Assembly (NCBI GenBank): GCA_964598225.1
Contig: CAZRBG010000003.1
Location: 62,001 to 126,000, forward strand
Direction of reading: 5' to 3'
DNA: 64,000 nt
Origin: SG8-4 sp964598225
GTDB lineage: Bacteria; Planctomycetota; Phycisphaerae; Sedimentisphaerales; Anaerobacaceae
The position numbers and the translations under genes are program-made. The notes under the pieces are model-generated. The model was not told the DNA's origin. It saw only the letters and a program-made list of their open reading frames with translations, and searched no databases. This document shows, in pieces, positions 41,407-48,670 of the stretch; position 1 is the first letter of the stretch; every line of letters begins with the position of its first letter.

Positions 41407-43515
41407 ATGGATAAACGAAGTATTATAGCAACTTTTGGATGCATCTTGGCGCTTCTGAGTGCTGGGCGAGCTCGGACGATAAATTTACGTGTTAAAGATA
41501 CGCTTGCCGCTGTGGAAATGAATCATGGCGAAGAGCTTCAGTTCCGCCTGAAGTCCGGGCGCGTCTTTAGTCTGATCCTGGAAGATACGGGAGCTGCTAT
41601 CATCGAAAAGGTCGAGCCGGGCGGGATTATATACACATTCAGCGCTCGCGTCCGCGTCGACGGCGAGGCAATGACGCTGCGGCGATACGTCTGCAGTCAG
41701 GAGTGTTTCTATGAGCCGTACGTGATCAATGGGGTGCGCATCTGGCTCGATACGGTCAAAGACGTCTTTGGCCTGATCCCGATCCGATACCCTCGTAAGG
41801 GCAACCTCCAGTGCTTTCCCAGAAAAGCCGCCCGGCTGGCCCTTCAGGATATGACGATGCGAATCTGTCCCGACGAGACTCATCGGTGGATTGACGACGG
41901 GCGCGAACGGCTGGATGTCGGCGAATGCTATAACGGCGACGATTCTTACCTGGGGCCGTATCTCGGCCGGGCCTGCCACGTGGGGCTGGATGTCAATCAC
42001 GTGAAAGGGTCGATTCTGGCCTCTCCGATTGACTTTGACACCCATGCTTATTTCAACAGCCTTGAAGCGGGTCACAATAACAATCGCTGGAGGGGTATAC
42101 GTCGGTGGCCGAACGGCGACGTTTGGGCGCTGCAGTCGCATCATTTGATTAAGCTGCTGGTAACTCCGAACGAGCCGCTCGAGAAGGGCGCTCGCTACGC
42201 AACCACGGCCGGAGTTCACGTGGGCAGTCACGAACACACGCACTTTGAATTCAAAATCGGACGGCCACGGCAGGGCGGAACGGATGTATCGACAGATGAT
42301 CCCAATTCAATCGCCGTACCCATCGACTTCGACGACCAATCGGAGCAGGCGCAAGTCAACCCGGAGGTGCTGCACCTGGATCCGTGGATTCTGTTCTGGC
42401 AGATCTTCGAGGATCGCAGGAGAAGGGAACGAAAGATTTGTGCCGCTATGAACCCTGTCCAGCCCGGTCGAAGCGGCGAGCGGATTGAGTTTTCAGCGGA
42501 AGATTCCAAATCAGGCTCAGGCCGGGACAATCTGGACTACTATTGGACCTTCGGCGATGGAGGGTGGGAACAGGGACCGCGGGTTTCTCATGTATTCAGC
42601 AAGGCCGGTGTCTATCCCGTAACTGTCGTGGTGGACGATGGCAGTAACAGGGCACGCTTCACGCAACACATAACCATCTCCGGAGAGCCGGTCAAGACGC
42701 CTGTTCTCGCGCTTATGGCTGAAGATGAACCGACGTTCCGGCTCAGACAGGCGTCTGCAATTGACACTTATGGTGAGCCGCTAAAGTCGATCCCCCATAC
42801 TCTCTTGTTTACAGTGAGGTCTTCACGCCCAAGACCGCGAGCCAAGGTCGTTACTTTCAACAACATCGGAGGGAAATCTTTACCGGCGGCAAGGGCGGCC
42901 CAAATTCGTTACGAGCATGGAGAATCATGGCTCAGAACAACGCTCCGAGGCCGGGGGGATCACCAGAGTCTACAGGTCGAGGCCGATGCAAGCGGGCTGA
43001 AGTATGGGATATACACTGCGATGGTTTTTGTCGAATGCCCGACGGCCATAAACTCGCCACAGGGGTTTCGGGTCCGACTGAGAGTGCCGAAAACGGCGCC
43101 CGTGTCTGATGTGACTATAGATGACAGAAGTGCGGGCTTCTACGCTACGCCGTACTTCTGGGTGGGCCATCGTTTCTGTCGCTGCCCCGTCGAGCGGCGA
43201 GGATATGGCGGGTTCTACCTTACGAACGGAGGCCGGGCCCGTGAGGGTGAGTTCGTTCGCTTTACCCCTGACCTCAAAGCAGGCCGATATAAGGTGAGTT
43301 TCCCGGAAGAGACACCGTTCTCGGACGATAGCGAATTCAACATTCGAGTTCGGAACCATAACGGCGAAAAAATCCTTCGCGTTCGGCCGGCGCTGTCGCG
43401 CACGATCGGCACATTCGATTTCAGCGAGGGGACCGATGGGTTTGTGGAGATAGTTGCGGGAGACTCAAAGGGGCTTGTTATTGCCGATGCACTCAGGTTT
43501 CGGCGCGGATCGTAA
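41407..43515 (+). CDS. Secreted protein with M23-like peptidase, PKD and golvesin-like domains
   Basis: 702 residues, agagga Shine-Dalgarno. Signal peptide to about residue 23. A central domain has HVGLD (His191-Asp195), GSILASPIDFD, and HTHFE (His277, His279), which match the HxGxD and HxH zinc ligands of M23/LytM endopeptidases. A PKD domain follows (about 345-430, YYWTFGDGGWEQGPRVSHVF, GVYPVTVVVDDG). The C-terminus (about 600-702; FVRFTPDLKAGRYKVSF, LVIADALRFRR) resembles the golvesin C-terminal domain. An exported peptidoglycan or glycan-associated peptidase is inferred. Lineages with proteinaceous or thin walls make the substrate uncertain. Confidence 0.6.
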   Translation: MDKRSIIATFGCILALLSAGRARTINLRVKDTLAAVEMNHGEELQFRLKSGRVFSLILEDTGAAIIEKVEPGGIIYTFSARVRVDGEAMTLRRYVCSQECFYEPYVINGVRIWLDTVKDVFGLIPIRYPRKGNLQCFPRKAARLALQDMTMRICPDETHRWIDDGRERLDVGECYNGDDSYLGPYLGRACHVGLDVNHVKGSILASPIDFDTHAYFNSLEAGHNNNRWRGIRRWPNGDVWALQSHHLIKLLVTPNEPLEKGARYATTAGVHVGSHEHTHFEFKIGRPRQGGTDVSTDDPNSIAVPIDFDDQSEQAQVNPEVLHLDPWILFWQIFEDRRRRERKICAAMNPVQPGRSGERIEFSAEDSKSGSGRDNLDYYWTFGDGGWEQGPRVSHVFSKAGVYPVTVVVDDGSNRARFTQHITISGEPVKTPVLALMAEDEPTFRLRQASAIDTYGEPLKSIPHTLLFTVRSSRPRPRAKVVTFNNIGGKSLPAARAAQIRYEHGESWLRTTLRGRGDHQSLQVEADASGLKYGIYTAMVFVECPTAINSPQGFRVRLRVPKTAPVSDVTIDDRSAGFYATPYFWVGHRFCRCPVERRGYGGFYLTNGGRAREGEFVRFTPDLKAGRYKVSFPEETPFSDDSEFNIRVRNHNGEKILRVRPALSRTIGTFDFSEGTDGFVEIVAGDSKGLVIADALRFRRGS

Positions 43516-43737
43516 AGATCGAGCACCCTGCTACCACGAAGTACTCGGAATCATTTTTTTTTGGTGCACAAATAAATGAAAATTATGTAATTTGCCGCAA
43601 AGTCGAAGACTCGCTTAGGCTGCCAAGAAAAGCCGAAAGCAGAGGAGCCCTTGGCTCCGAACTGAAAATTACAATTTCTTACGAATTTATCCTGGTCTAC
43701 AAAGCCCCCAATTGCGGGACTTGGCGTGGGGTACGTG

Positions 43738-43800
43738 AAATACGAAATCTGAAATCTCAAATCTGATATATCAAGCCCGAAATTTCAAATATGAAATTCT
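43738..43800. repeat. AT-rich degenerate repeat
   Basis: gaaatctgaaatctcaaatc followed by gaaatttcaaatatgaaatt, the same word family as at 19910 and 44988. Confidence 0.65.
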
Positions 43801-43979
43801 TAATCGCTGTCACGCATTGTAAACATTTAAACCACAAACAGCAAAGCACATAAATAAAACCGGAATCTCATATAAATACGCTTGTACTCCCTGGTCGCCT
43901 GACGGTCTGGCAAATTCCTGTCATAAGCGAATGTTATGAAGTACCAGGTCTCCGTCCGCAGTTACACCTCAGATTTGTC

Positions 43980-44008
43980 TTGGCTGTTCTGGTGAAATCG
44001 GGTATCAT
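43980..44008 (+). promoter_or_regulatory. Promoter of the third prepilin-like gene
   Basis: TTGGCT (43980-43985), 17-bp spacer, TATCAT (44003-44008). Predicted leader about 45 nt to the ATG at 44060. Confidence 0.5.
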
Positions 44009-44059
44009 TAAGCCAATGATTTGATGTCGCTTCACCGACGATTCTTGAGGAGATCGGCC

Positions 44060-44914
44060 ATGAGAAGATCAAAAGGCTTCACATTGATCGAGTTACTGGT
44101 TGTTATCGCTATTATCGCAATTTTAATGGCCGTCCTTATGCCCGGCTTGCGAGCCGCCAAGGAGCTGGCGCGAGGCTCGGCTTGCCTGGCGAACCAGAAG
44201 TCGCTGGTGCTGGCTTATACGATGTATGCCGGCGAGAACGACGACCTCATTCCGGTCGGATTCGTCTCCCGCCAGACCGTTGACAGGCCCATGTGGGTTA
44301 AGCCGCCCATAAATGATGCAGGCAGCCACGTCACCGGAGATGCGGCGACACTCTACAACAGGATTCTCGGGATCAAGATGGGAACGCTTTATCCGTATAT
44401 CAGGGATCCTGACATGTACCACTGTCCGGGCGACGATCGGCATCGCACGGCGGCGACTCAGGGCCAGCAGTTGTATCGCAGTTATATAATCCCCGACGTT
44501 CTCGCCGCTGACAAGGGATTCGGCGAGTATGCAAATGTGACCAATCGTCATGAGAAGATTGTATTCAGGCTTACCGAGATCACCCAGGGTGCTTGGAAGT
44601 ACGTTTTCTGTGAAAGTGAGTTTCAGCCCACCGGCTTCAATTACGATCACGGCGGCTGGACCTTCGCACCCTGGGTTAACGGTGGATGGTGGGACGAGCT
44701 GGCCACTTATCACAGGAACTCGGCCACGTTCGGCTTTTTCGACGGCCACGCCGAGCGGCATAGCTGGAAGCACAAGGAGACGTGGGCCCTTTTCGATGAA
44801 AGAAAAGGGCAGAAAGCCCCACCGACCCCGCCTTTAGACGCCAACCTGGACATCCAGTGGTGCTGGGAACATTACCCCTACCTAAGCGAAAGCGAAAAGC
44901 CGAGGGGGCTATAA
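44060..44914 (+). CDS. Prepilin-like secreted protein with H-X9-DG motif
   Basis: 284 residues; ATG at 44060 follows gaggag. MRRSK leader, then GFTLIELLVVIAIIAILMA. Near the C-terminus HRNSATFGFFDG fits H-X9-DG exactly, the diagnostic of the planctomycete prepilin-like family, followed by HAERHSW. It has its own promoter and no coupled neighbour. Confidence 0.9.
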   Translation: MRRSKGFTLIELLVVIAIIAILMAVLMPGLRAAKELARGSACLANQKSLVLAYTMYAGENDDLIPVGFVSRQTVDRPMWVKPPINDAGSHVTGDAATLYNRILGIKMGTLYPYIRDPDMYHCPGDDRHRTAATQGQQLYRSYIIPDVLAADKGFGEYANVTNRHEKIVFRLTEITQGAWKYVFCESEFQPTGFNYDHGGWTFAPWVNGGWWDELATYHRNSATFGFFDGHAERHSWKHKETWALFDERKGQKAPPTPPLDANLDIQWCWEHYPYLSESEKPRGL

Positions 44915-44987
44915 CGCGCATTCGGGGCTGTTGGCCATGTGGCAGCAAGATAGCCGAAGAACTTGAGACTGGTTCACTTTGTCACTT

Positions 44988-45168
44988 CAGATGCGGGATT
45001 TAACGTGCGACACATCAAATGCGGAATCTGCCATACCGCATCTGAAATCTAACATTTGAGATCTGAAACTTCAAATTTGCGATGTGCGATTTCAAATCTG
45101 CGCTCTGAGATTTCAGATTTCAAATTGGTGCTCTCTGATTTCGAATTTCAAATCTTCAATCTGAGGTT
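44988..45168. repeat. Long AT-rich degenerate repeat tract
   Basis: At least ten overlapping words such as gaaatct, gagatctgaaacttcaaatt, gatttcagatttcaaatt and gaatttcaaatct. The longest such tract in the window. The words are partly self-complementary (atttcaaat/atttgaaat). Confidence 0.7.
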
Positions 45169-45179
45169 CGTGCCTATTT

Positions 45180-45686
45180 TCATTCCTCATCATCTGAATA
45201 GTCCTGCGGCCGCGCGCGGCGGACCATTTCGTCTATATGACGGCTGAAAACTTCGGCGCTTCGCTGAAACTCATACTCCCGCCTCGATCTGTCGTTGAGA
45301 TGCCGCTGGCCCTTGATATCGGTGTTCTGGAGGCTGTTCGTCCAGCCGCGTATCTGCCGCGAGCAGGATTCGGCTAATGATTTCAAATTTGAAACTTCAG
45401 ATCTCAGATGAGCGGCCTCGTCGAAGCGTTCGGTGAAAAGAAGCATCGAACGAGTCTCGCCGCACGAGCCTCGAGCGATATAGAGAAACGCCAGCAATTC
45501 CGCCGTCGTGCCCCGCTCGAATCCTTCGGCGATATTGTTGGAAACCGACAAAGATGCTCGACGCAACTGCCCGCGAAGATCGCCCGACTGGCTGAAGAAC
45601 CGATCTTTCGTCAGGTTATAGACCCGCACGGCCAGCTCGATCGCATCCTTCCAAACCGGCAAATCCTCGAACCGCTCGTACTTCAT
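45180..45686 (-). CDS. Four-helix-bundle protein (23S rRNA intervening-sequence family)
   Basis: 168 residues; aaggaga Shine-Dalgarno. Matches the family opening YERFEDLPVWKDAIELAVRVYNLT, then DLRGQLRRASLSVSNNIAEGFERGTTAELLAFLYIARGSCGETRS. Residues around LRSEVSNLK are encoded by a copy of the window's AT-rich repeat (45379-45411), an in-frame insertion in helix 4. After it the protein has a non-conserved charged tail. The family is often found in rRNA intervening sequences or near mobile DNA; its function is unknown. Confidence 0.82.
   Translation of the reverse strand: MKYERFEDLPVWKDAIELAVRVYNLTKDRFFSQSGDLRGQLRRASLSVSNNIAEGFERGTTAELLAFLYIARGSCGETRSMLLFTERFDEAAHLRSEVSNLKSLAESCSRQIRGWTNSLQNTDIKGQRHLNDRSRREYEFQRSAEVFSRHIDEMVRRARPQDYSDDEE
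45379..45411. repeat. AT-rich repeat copy inside a coding region
   Basis: gatttcaaatttgaaacttc followed by agatctcagat, in frame within the four-helix-bundle gene. Confidence 0.65.
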
Positions 45687-46026
45687 TTTTTCTCTCCTTC
45701 TGCAATTTGATAATTAAAATTTGAAATCTCAAATCTGAAATCCTGAATCGACATCCGACATCATAAACATTCACCCCACAAACGGCAACGCTCAAGCAAA
45801 ACCGCCCGCAATTCCATCTGCCCAAGGATCATACCATCTGCAAGTCCGCCTCTCACAACCCACTTCGGAGGGTGGGCTTGGCCCATCAAATTCTTACCCA
45901 AGTTAATATTCCCAAAAAAATCTGACAAAACACTTGAACTATATTCGTTGACAAGTGTATAGTATAATACAAATGTACTGTGTATAGAATTTCATATTGA
46001 AGAATTCCCTTTAAGGGCTAAAGATT
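45687..46026. other. Intergenic interval with repeat and regulatory region
   Basis: AT-rich repeat at 45705-45750 (aaaatttgaaatctcaaatc), then the control region of the padR-type gene at 45931-45987. No gene supported. Confidence 0.5.
45931..45987 (+). promoter_or_regulatory. Control region of the second PadR-type gene
   Basis: Perfect inverted repeat CACTTG (45931-45936) and CAAGTG (45952-45957), half-site centres 21 bp apart; TATAAT at 45963-45968 with a poor -35; and direct repeats GTGTATAG at 45955 and 45980. The geometry suits a dimeric repressor, but the exact start is uncertain. Confidence 0.4.
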
Positions 46027-46344
46027 GTGAGCAAAGAAAAGTTACCCACAAATCGCGAAGCAGTTATACTGGACATCCTCACTAACGGCGAGCGTGCCGG
46101 CCGGGATATCCGCAACGAATACGAATCACGCACCAAGACGAAAATGCCCTTAGGATCGCTCTATACAACACTGACGCGCATGGAAAACTCCGGCTTCGTC
46201 GAATCCCGCAAAGGCGACACCAAACCCGAACGCCGAGGCTATCCGCGAAAGTTCTTCTCCATAACCGGCACTGGCGAAAGGGCCTTGAACGACTATCAGG
46301 CATTCATTCTCAATGCATTCGGGGGGGCGTTCTATAATGGCTAG
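46027..46344 (+). CDS. PadR-like transcriptional regulator
   Basis: 105 residues, GTG start with aaggg about 8 nt upstream. Winged-helix pattern: NREAVILDILTNGERAGRDIRNEY, MPLGSLYTTLTRMENSGFVESRKG, and a wing RRGYPRKFFSITGTGERALNDY. Its stop overlaps the start of the next gene by 8 nt, so it is coupled to a protein of unknown function. Confidence 0.82.
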   Translation: MSKEKLPTNREAVILDILTNGERAGRDIRNEYESRTKTKMPLGSLYTTLTRMENSGFVESRKGDTKPERRGYPRKFFSITGTGERALNDYQAFILNAFGGAFYNG

Positions 46345-46876
46345 ATTCGAAGACGATTTGGGAACTGCGCTGCCTCTGGCGGATCTTCGTGAAGGAATTA
46401 CTTTGTTTTTGCAGAATGTGCAGGAACTTGAGCCAGAGGAGCAGAAAAGATTGCGAACCTTGCAGGAGTTGCTGGAGCCGCTTGATCAATCGCAATTCGA
46501 GTTGTTCTACCCGAAGTTGCGTTTCCCTGAGCTGTACCATGAACTGAGGCATATACTTTCGCAGATGGAGAGTCTGAGGACTTATAAATACTTTGTCCAA
46601 GGAACAGAGACGAAGGCTAAGTTGGAATCAGAGGTAAAATCCAAGAATGAACAATTGGGTATTACGTTGGGCTGGTTTATTCCTCGCAAATACCGCCATG
46701 TCATTGGGGACATTCTGGAAGATTGTGCCGAAATGAGAGAAGGCGGTTGTACGGATAGGCGAATCAAGTTTCATGTAGTGTACCAGTGGCTAATCGCGGT
46801 AATCACACTCGTGCCCACAGCAATCAAAACCTCGATCCTTGACGCCGTAAAGCAAGTAATAAGCCCGCCCGAATAG
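46337..46876 (+). CDS. Unknown protein coupled to PadR-like regulator
   Basis: 179 residues from the ATG at 46337, overlapping the regulator gene by 8 nt. The N-terminal two thirds are helical and charged (LREGITLFLQNVQELEPEEQKRLRTLQELLEPLDQ). A hydrophobic C-terminal segment (VVYQWLIAVITLVPTAIKTSI) may be a membrane anchor. No family recognised. PadR genes are often followed by a small membrane protein that senses or responds to envelope state, but that is only analogy. Confidence 0.6.
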   Translation: MARFEDDLGTALPLADLREGITLFLQNVQELEPEEQKRLRTLQELLEPLDQSQFELFYPKLRFPELYHELRHILSQMESLRTYKYFVQGTETKAKLESEVKSKNEQLGITLGWFIPRKYRHVIGDILEDCAEMREGGCTDRRIKFHVVYQWLIAVITLVPTAIKTSILDAVKQVISPPE

Positions 46877-46929
46877 GACTCTGTTACTTCGTGTTTAATT
46901 TTAAACTTGGTTACTACGGCTAAAATTGG

Positions 46930-46958
46930 TTGATGTTTTGTGTCCGTTCGGCTATAAT
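46930..46958 (+). promoter_or_regulatory. Promoter placing +1 on the antitoxin start codon
   Basis: TTGATG (46930-46935), 17-bp spacer, perfect TATAAT (46953-46958). Standard spacing puts +1 at 46965, the A of ATG, so the mRNA would be leaderless. Confidence 0.65.
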
Positions 46959-46964
46959 ATTCTT

Positions 46965-47153
46965 ATGAAATCACTCAAGCAAAATGTGGAGCAGATGATC
47001 CGAAGTCTTCCGGATGACACCACGGTGGAAGATATCCAGTATCACCTGTACGTGTTAGATAAAATCCAGAAGGGCCAGCAAACCATACGTGACGGCCAAG
47101 GGATCTCCCACGAGGAGGCTAAAGCCAAGTTATCCAAATGGATTACAAACTAA
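46965..47153 (+). CDS. Antitoxin of ParE-type pair
   Basis: 62 residues from the ATG at 46965, which has no Shine-Dalgarno, consistent with a leaderless message. Helical sequence MKSLKQNVEQMIRSLPDDTTVEDIQYHLYVLDKI, then a C-terminal segment SHEEAKAKLSKW that would wrap the toxin. Short antitoxins with this VEDIQYHLYVLDKI-type helix commonly pair with ParE/RelE toxins. It overlaps the toxin gene by 16 nt. Confidence 0.8.
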   Translation: MKSLKQNVEQMIRSLPDDTTVEDIQYHLYVLDKIQKGQQTIRDGQGISHEEAKAKLSKWITN

Positions 47154-47431
47154 TCTGGTCACCTCAGGCGATAGAAGATATTCAAGCAATAGCTGAATAC
47201 ATCGCCCGGGATTCTACAGTTTATGCCGAATCAACTGTCGAGCGGATATTCCAGGCCCCGGAGCGGCTAATACAATTCCCGAAACTGGGCCGTATCGTGC
47301 CGGAGAAGAACGACGATTCCATTCGGGAATTATTTGTATTCCAGTATAGAATAATTTACGAGATTCTCGCTTCTGAAATACATATCCTGACTGTTGTGCA
47401 TGGCAAAAGGATTATTGAAGATATGATCTAA
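47138..47431 (+). CDS. ParE/RelE-family toxin
   Basis: 97 residues. ParE pattern: LIWSPQAIEDIQAIAEYIARDS, FPKLGRIVPEKNDDSIRELFVFQYRIIYEI, then ILTVVHGKRIIEDMI. ParE toxins poison DNA gyrase, whereas RelE types cleave mRNA; the long helix and the RELFV-QYRIIY core lean toward ParE. The gene starts inside the antitoxin gene. Confidence 0.88.
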   Translation: MDYKLIWSPQAIEDIQAIAEYIARDSTVYAESTVERIFQAPERLIQFPKLGRIVPEKNDDSIRELFVFQYRIIYEILASEIHILTVVHGKRIIEDMI

Positions 47432-47650
47432 TCAGATTTATTCAGCCTTGTAGGATAAGCCTTGGTCCACCAATTCAGAGCGATGGGGCAAGCCCCACCC
47501 TGCCTAATATCTGTGAAAATCAACGGCAGTTCGTAGATTCACGTTAGTGTTCATTCGTGTTGATTCGTGGTTCCATTTATTGTGGCAGAAGATGTTTTTT
47601 TTCGGGACTTTTGTTGATTTGCGGGGGGAATTTGACTACTTATGTTTGGC

Positions 47651-47679
47651 TTTACAGCCGATATGTAAACTATTAGTAT
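47651..47679 (+). promoter_or_regulatory. Possible promoter of the polysaccharide cluster
   Basis: TTTACA (47651-47656), 17-bp spacer, TAGTAT (47674-47679). Predicted +1 near 47686 would leave the GTG at 47681 untranscribed and favour the ATG at 47693. Both boxes deviate from consensus. Confidence 0.4.
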
Positions 47680-47692
47680 TGTGGCGTTTAGT

Positions 47693-48670
47693 ATGGTTGA
47701 AGGTAATCCGGAAATATCGGTTGTTGTGCCGCTGCTGAATGAGCAGGACAATATCGGTCCGCTGTACGAGCAGATCACGCAGACGCTGTCGCCCGAGCAC
47801 GGCTACGAGATAGTGTTCGTCGACGACGGCAGCACAGACAAGAGCTTCGACGTCATGGCCGGCTTGCAGCGGCAAGACGAGAAGGTGCGGATCATTCGCT
47901 TTCGCAAGAACTTCGGCCAGACGGCGGCGCTCAGCGCCGGATTCGACCACGCCAGGGGCGATATCGTCGTCGCGATGGACGGTGACCTTCAGAACGACCC
48001 GGCCGACATCCCCCGGATGCTCGAAAAGCTCGACGAGGGCTACGACGTCGTCAGCGGCTGGAGGAAGAAGCGGCAGGATAACGCTTTCACGCGATTGATT
48101 CCTTCCAAGGTCGCGAACTGGCTGATCTCCCGGCTTACCGGCGTCAGGCTGCACGATTACGGCTGCACGCTAAAGGCTTACCGTCGCGAGGTGCTGGTCC
48201 AGACACAACTGTACGGCGAGATGCACCGCTTCATCCCGGCGATAGCGAGCTGGAGCGGCGCCCGGATAGCCGAGATGGTCGTCAACCATCGGCCGCGAAC
48301 CGCCGGCGAGGCCAAGTACGGGCTGGGGCGAACGTGGAAGGTTGTGCTCGATCTTATCACTGTCAACTTCCTCGGCTCGTTCTCCACCAAGCCCATCTAC
48401 GTCTTCGGCGGGCTGGGGCTGATGAGTGCGGTCGGCTCGATCCTGCTCGGGCTGATCGTGATCTATCAGAAGGTCAACTTCGGCACGGACATGAGCGGCA
48501 ACCCGCTGCTGCTGCTGACCGGCGTGCTGATTATAGCCGCGATTCAGTTTATTCTGATGGGCCTGCTGGCCGAGCTTCTGGTGCGGACGTACCACGAATC
48601 GCAGGGCCGCACGACATACGTCATCAGGGAAATTATAGAGTCGTCTCCAGGTGAGGAAACGGACAGATGA
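47693..48670 (+). CDS. Family 2 glycosyltransferase (polyprenyl-phosphate sugar transferase type)
   Basis: 325 residues from the ATG at 47693 (a GTG at 47681 is also in frame). GT-A domain: ISVVVPLLNEQDNI, YEIVFVDDGSTDKS, the DGDLQNDP metal and sugar site, then two C-terminal membrane helices (PIYVFGGLGLMSAVGSILLGL, LTGVLIIAAIQFILMGLL). DPM1/GtrB-type enzymes move a sugar from a nucleotide donor to undecaprenyl phosphate in the inner membrane. The product would feed the GT-C transferase encoded next, which starts at an ATGA overlap. Confidence 0.9.
   Translation: MVEGNPEISVVVPLLNEQDNIGPLYEQITQTLSPEHGYEIVFVDDGSTDKSFDVMAGLQRQDEKVRIIRFRKNFGQTAALSAGFDHARGDIVVAMDGDLQNDPADIPRMLEKLDEGYDVVSGWRKKRQDNAFTRLIPSKVANWLISRLTGVRLHDYGCTLKAYRREVLVQTQLYGEMHRFIPAIASWSGARIAEMVVNHRPRTAGEAKYGLGRTWKVVLDLITVNFLGSFSTKPIYVFGGLGLMSAVGSILLGLIVIYQKVNFGTDMSGNPLLLLTGVLIIAAIQFILMGLLAELLVRTYHESQGRTTYVIREIIESSPGEETDR

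Larger units (their letters stand above)
43516..44059. other. Intergenic interval with AT-rich repeat and promoter
   Basis: Contains the aaatctgaaatctc-type repeat at 43738-43800 and the promoter at 43980-44008. No gene supported. Confidence 0.5.

Noticed and set aside
44988..45168. Word repeats as a CRISPR array
   Set aside because: Units are short, irregular and overlapping, with no constant repeat or unique spacers, and no cas gene is present.
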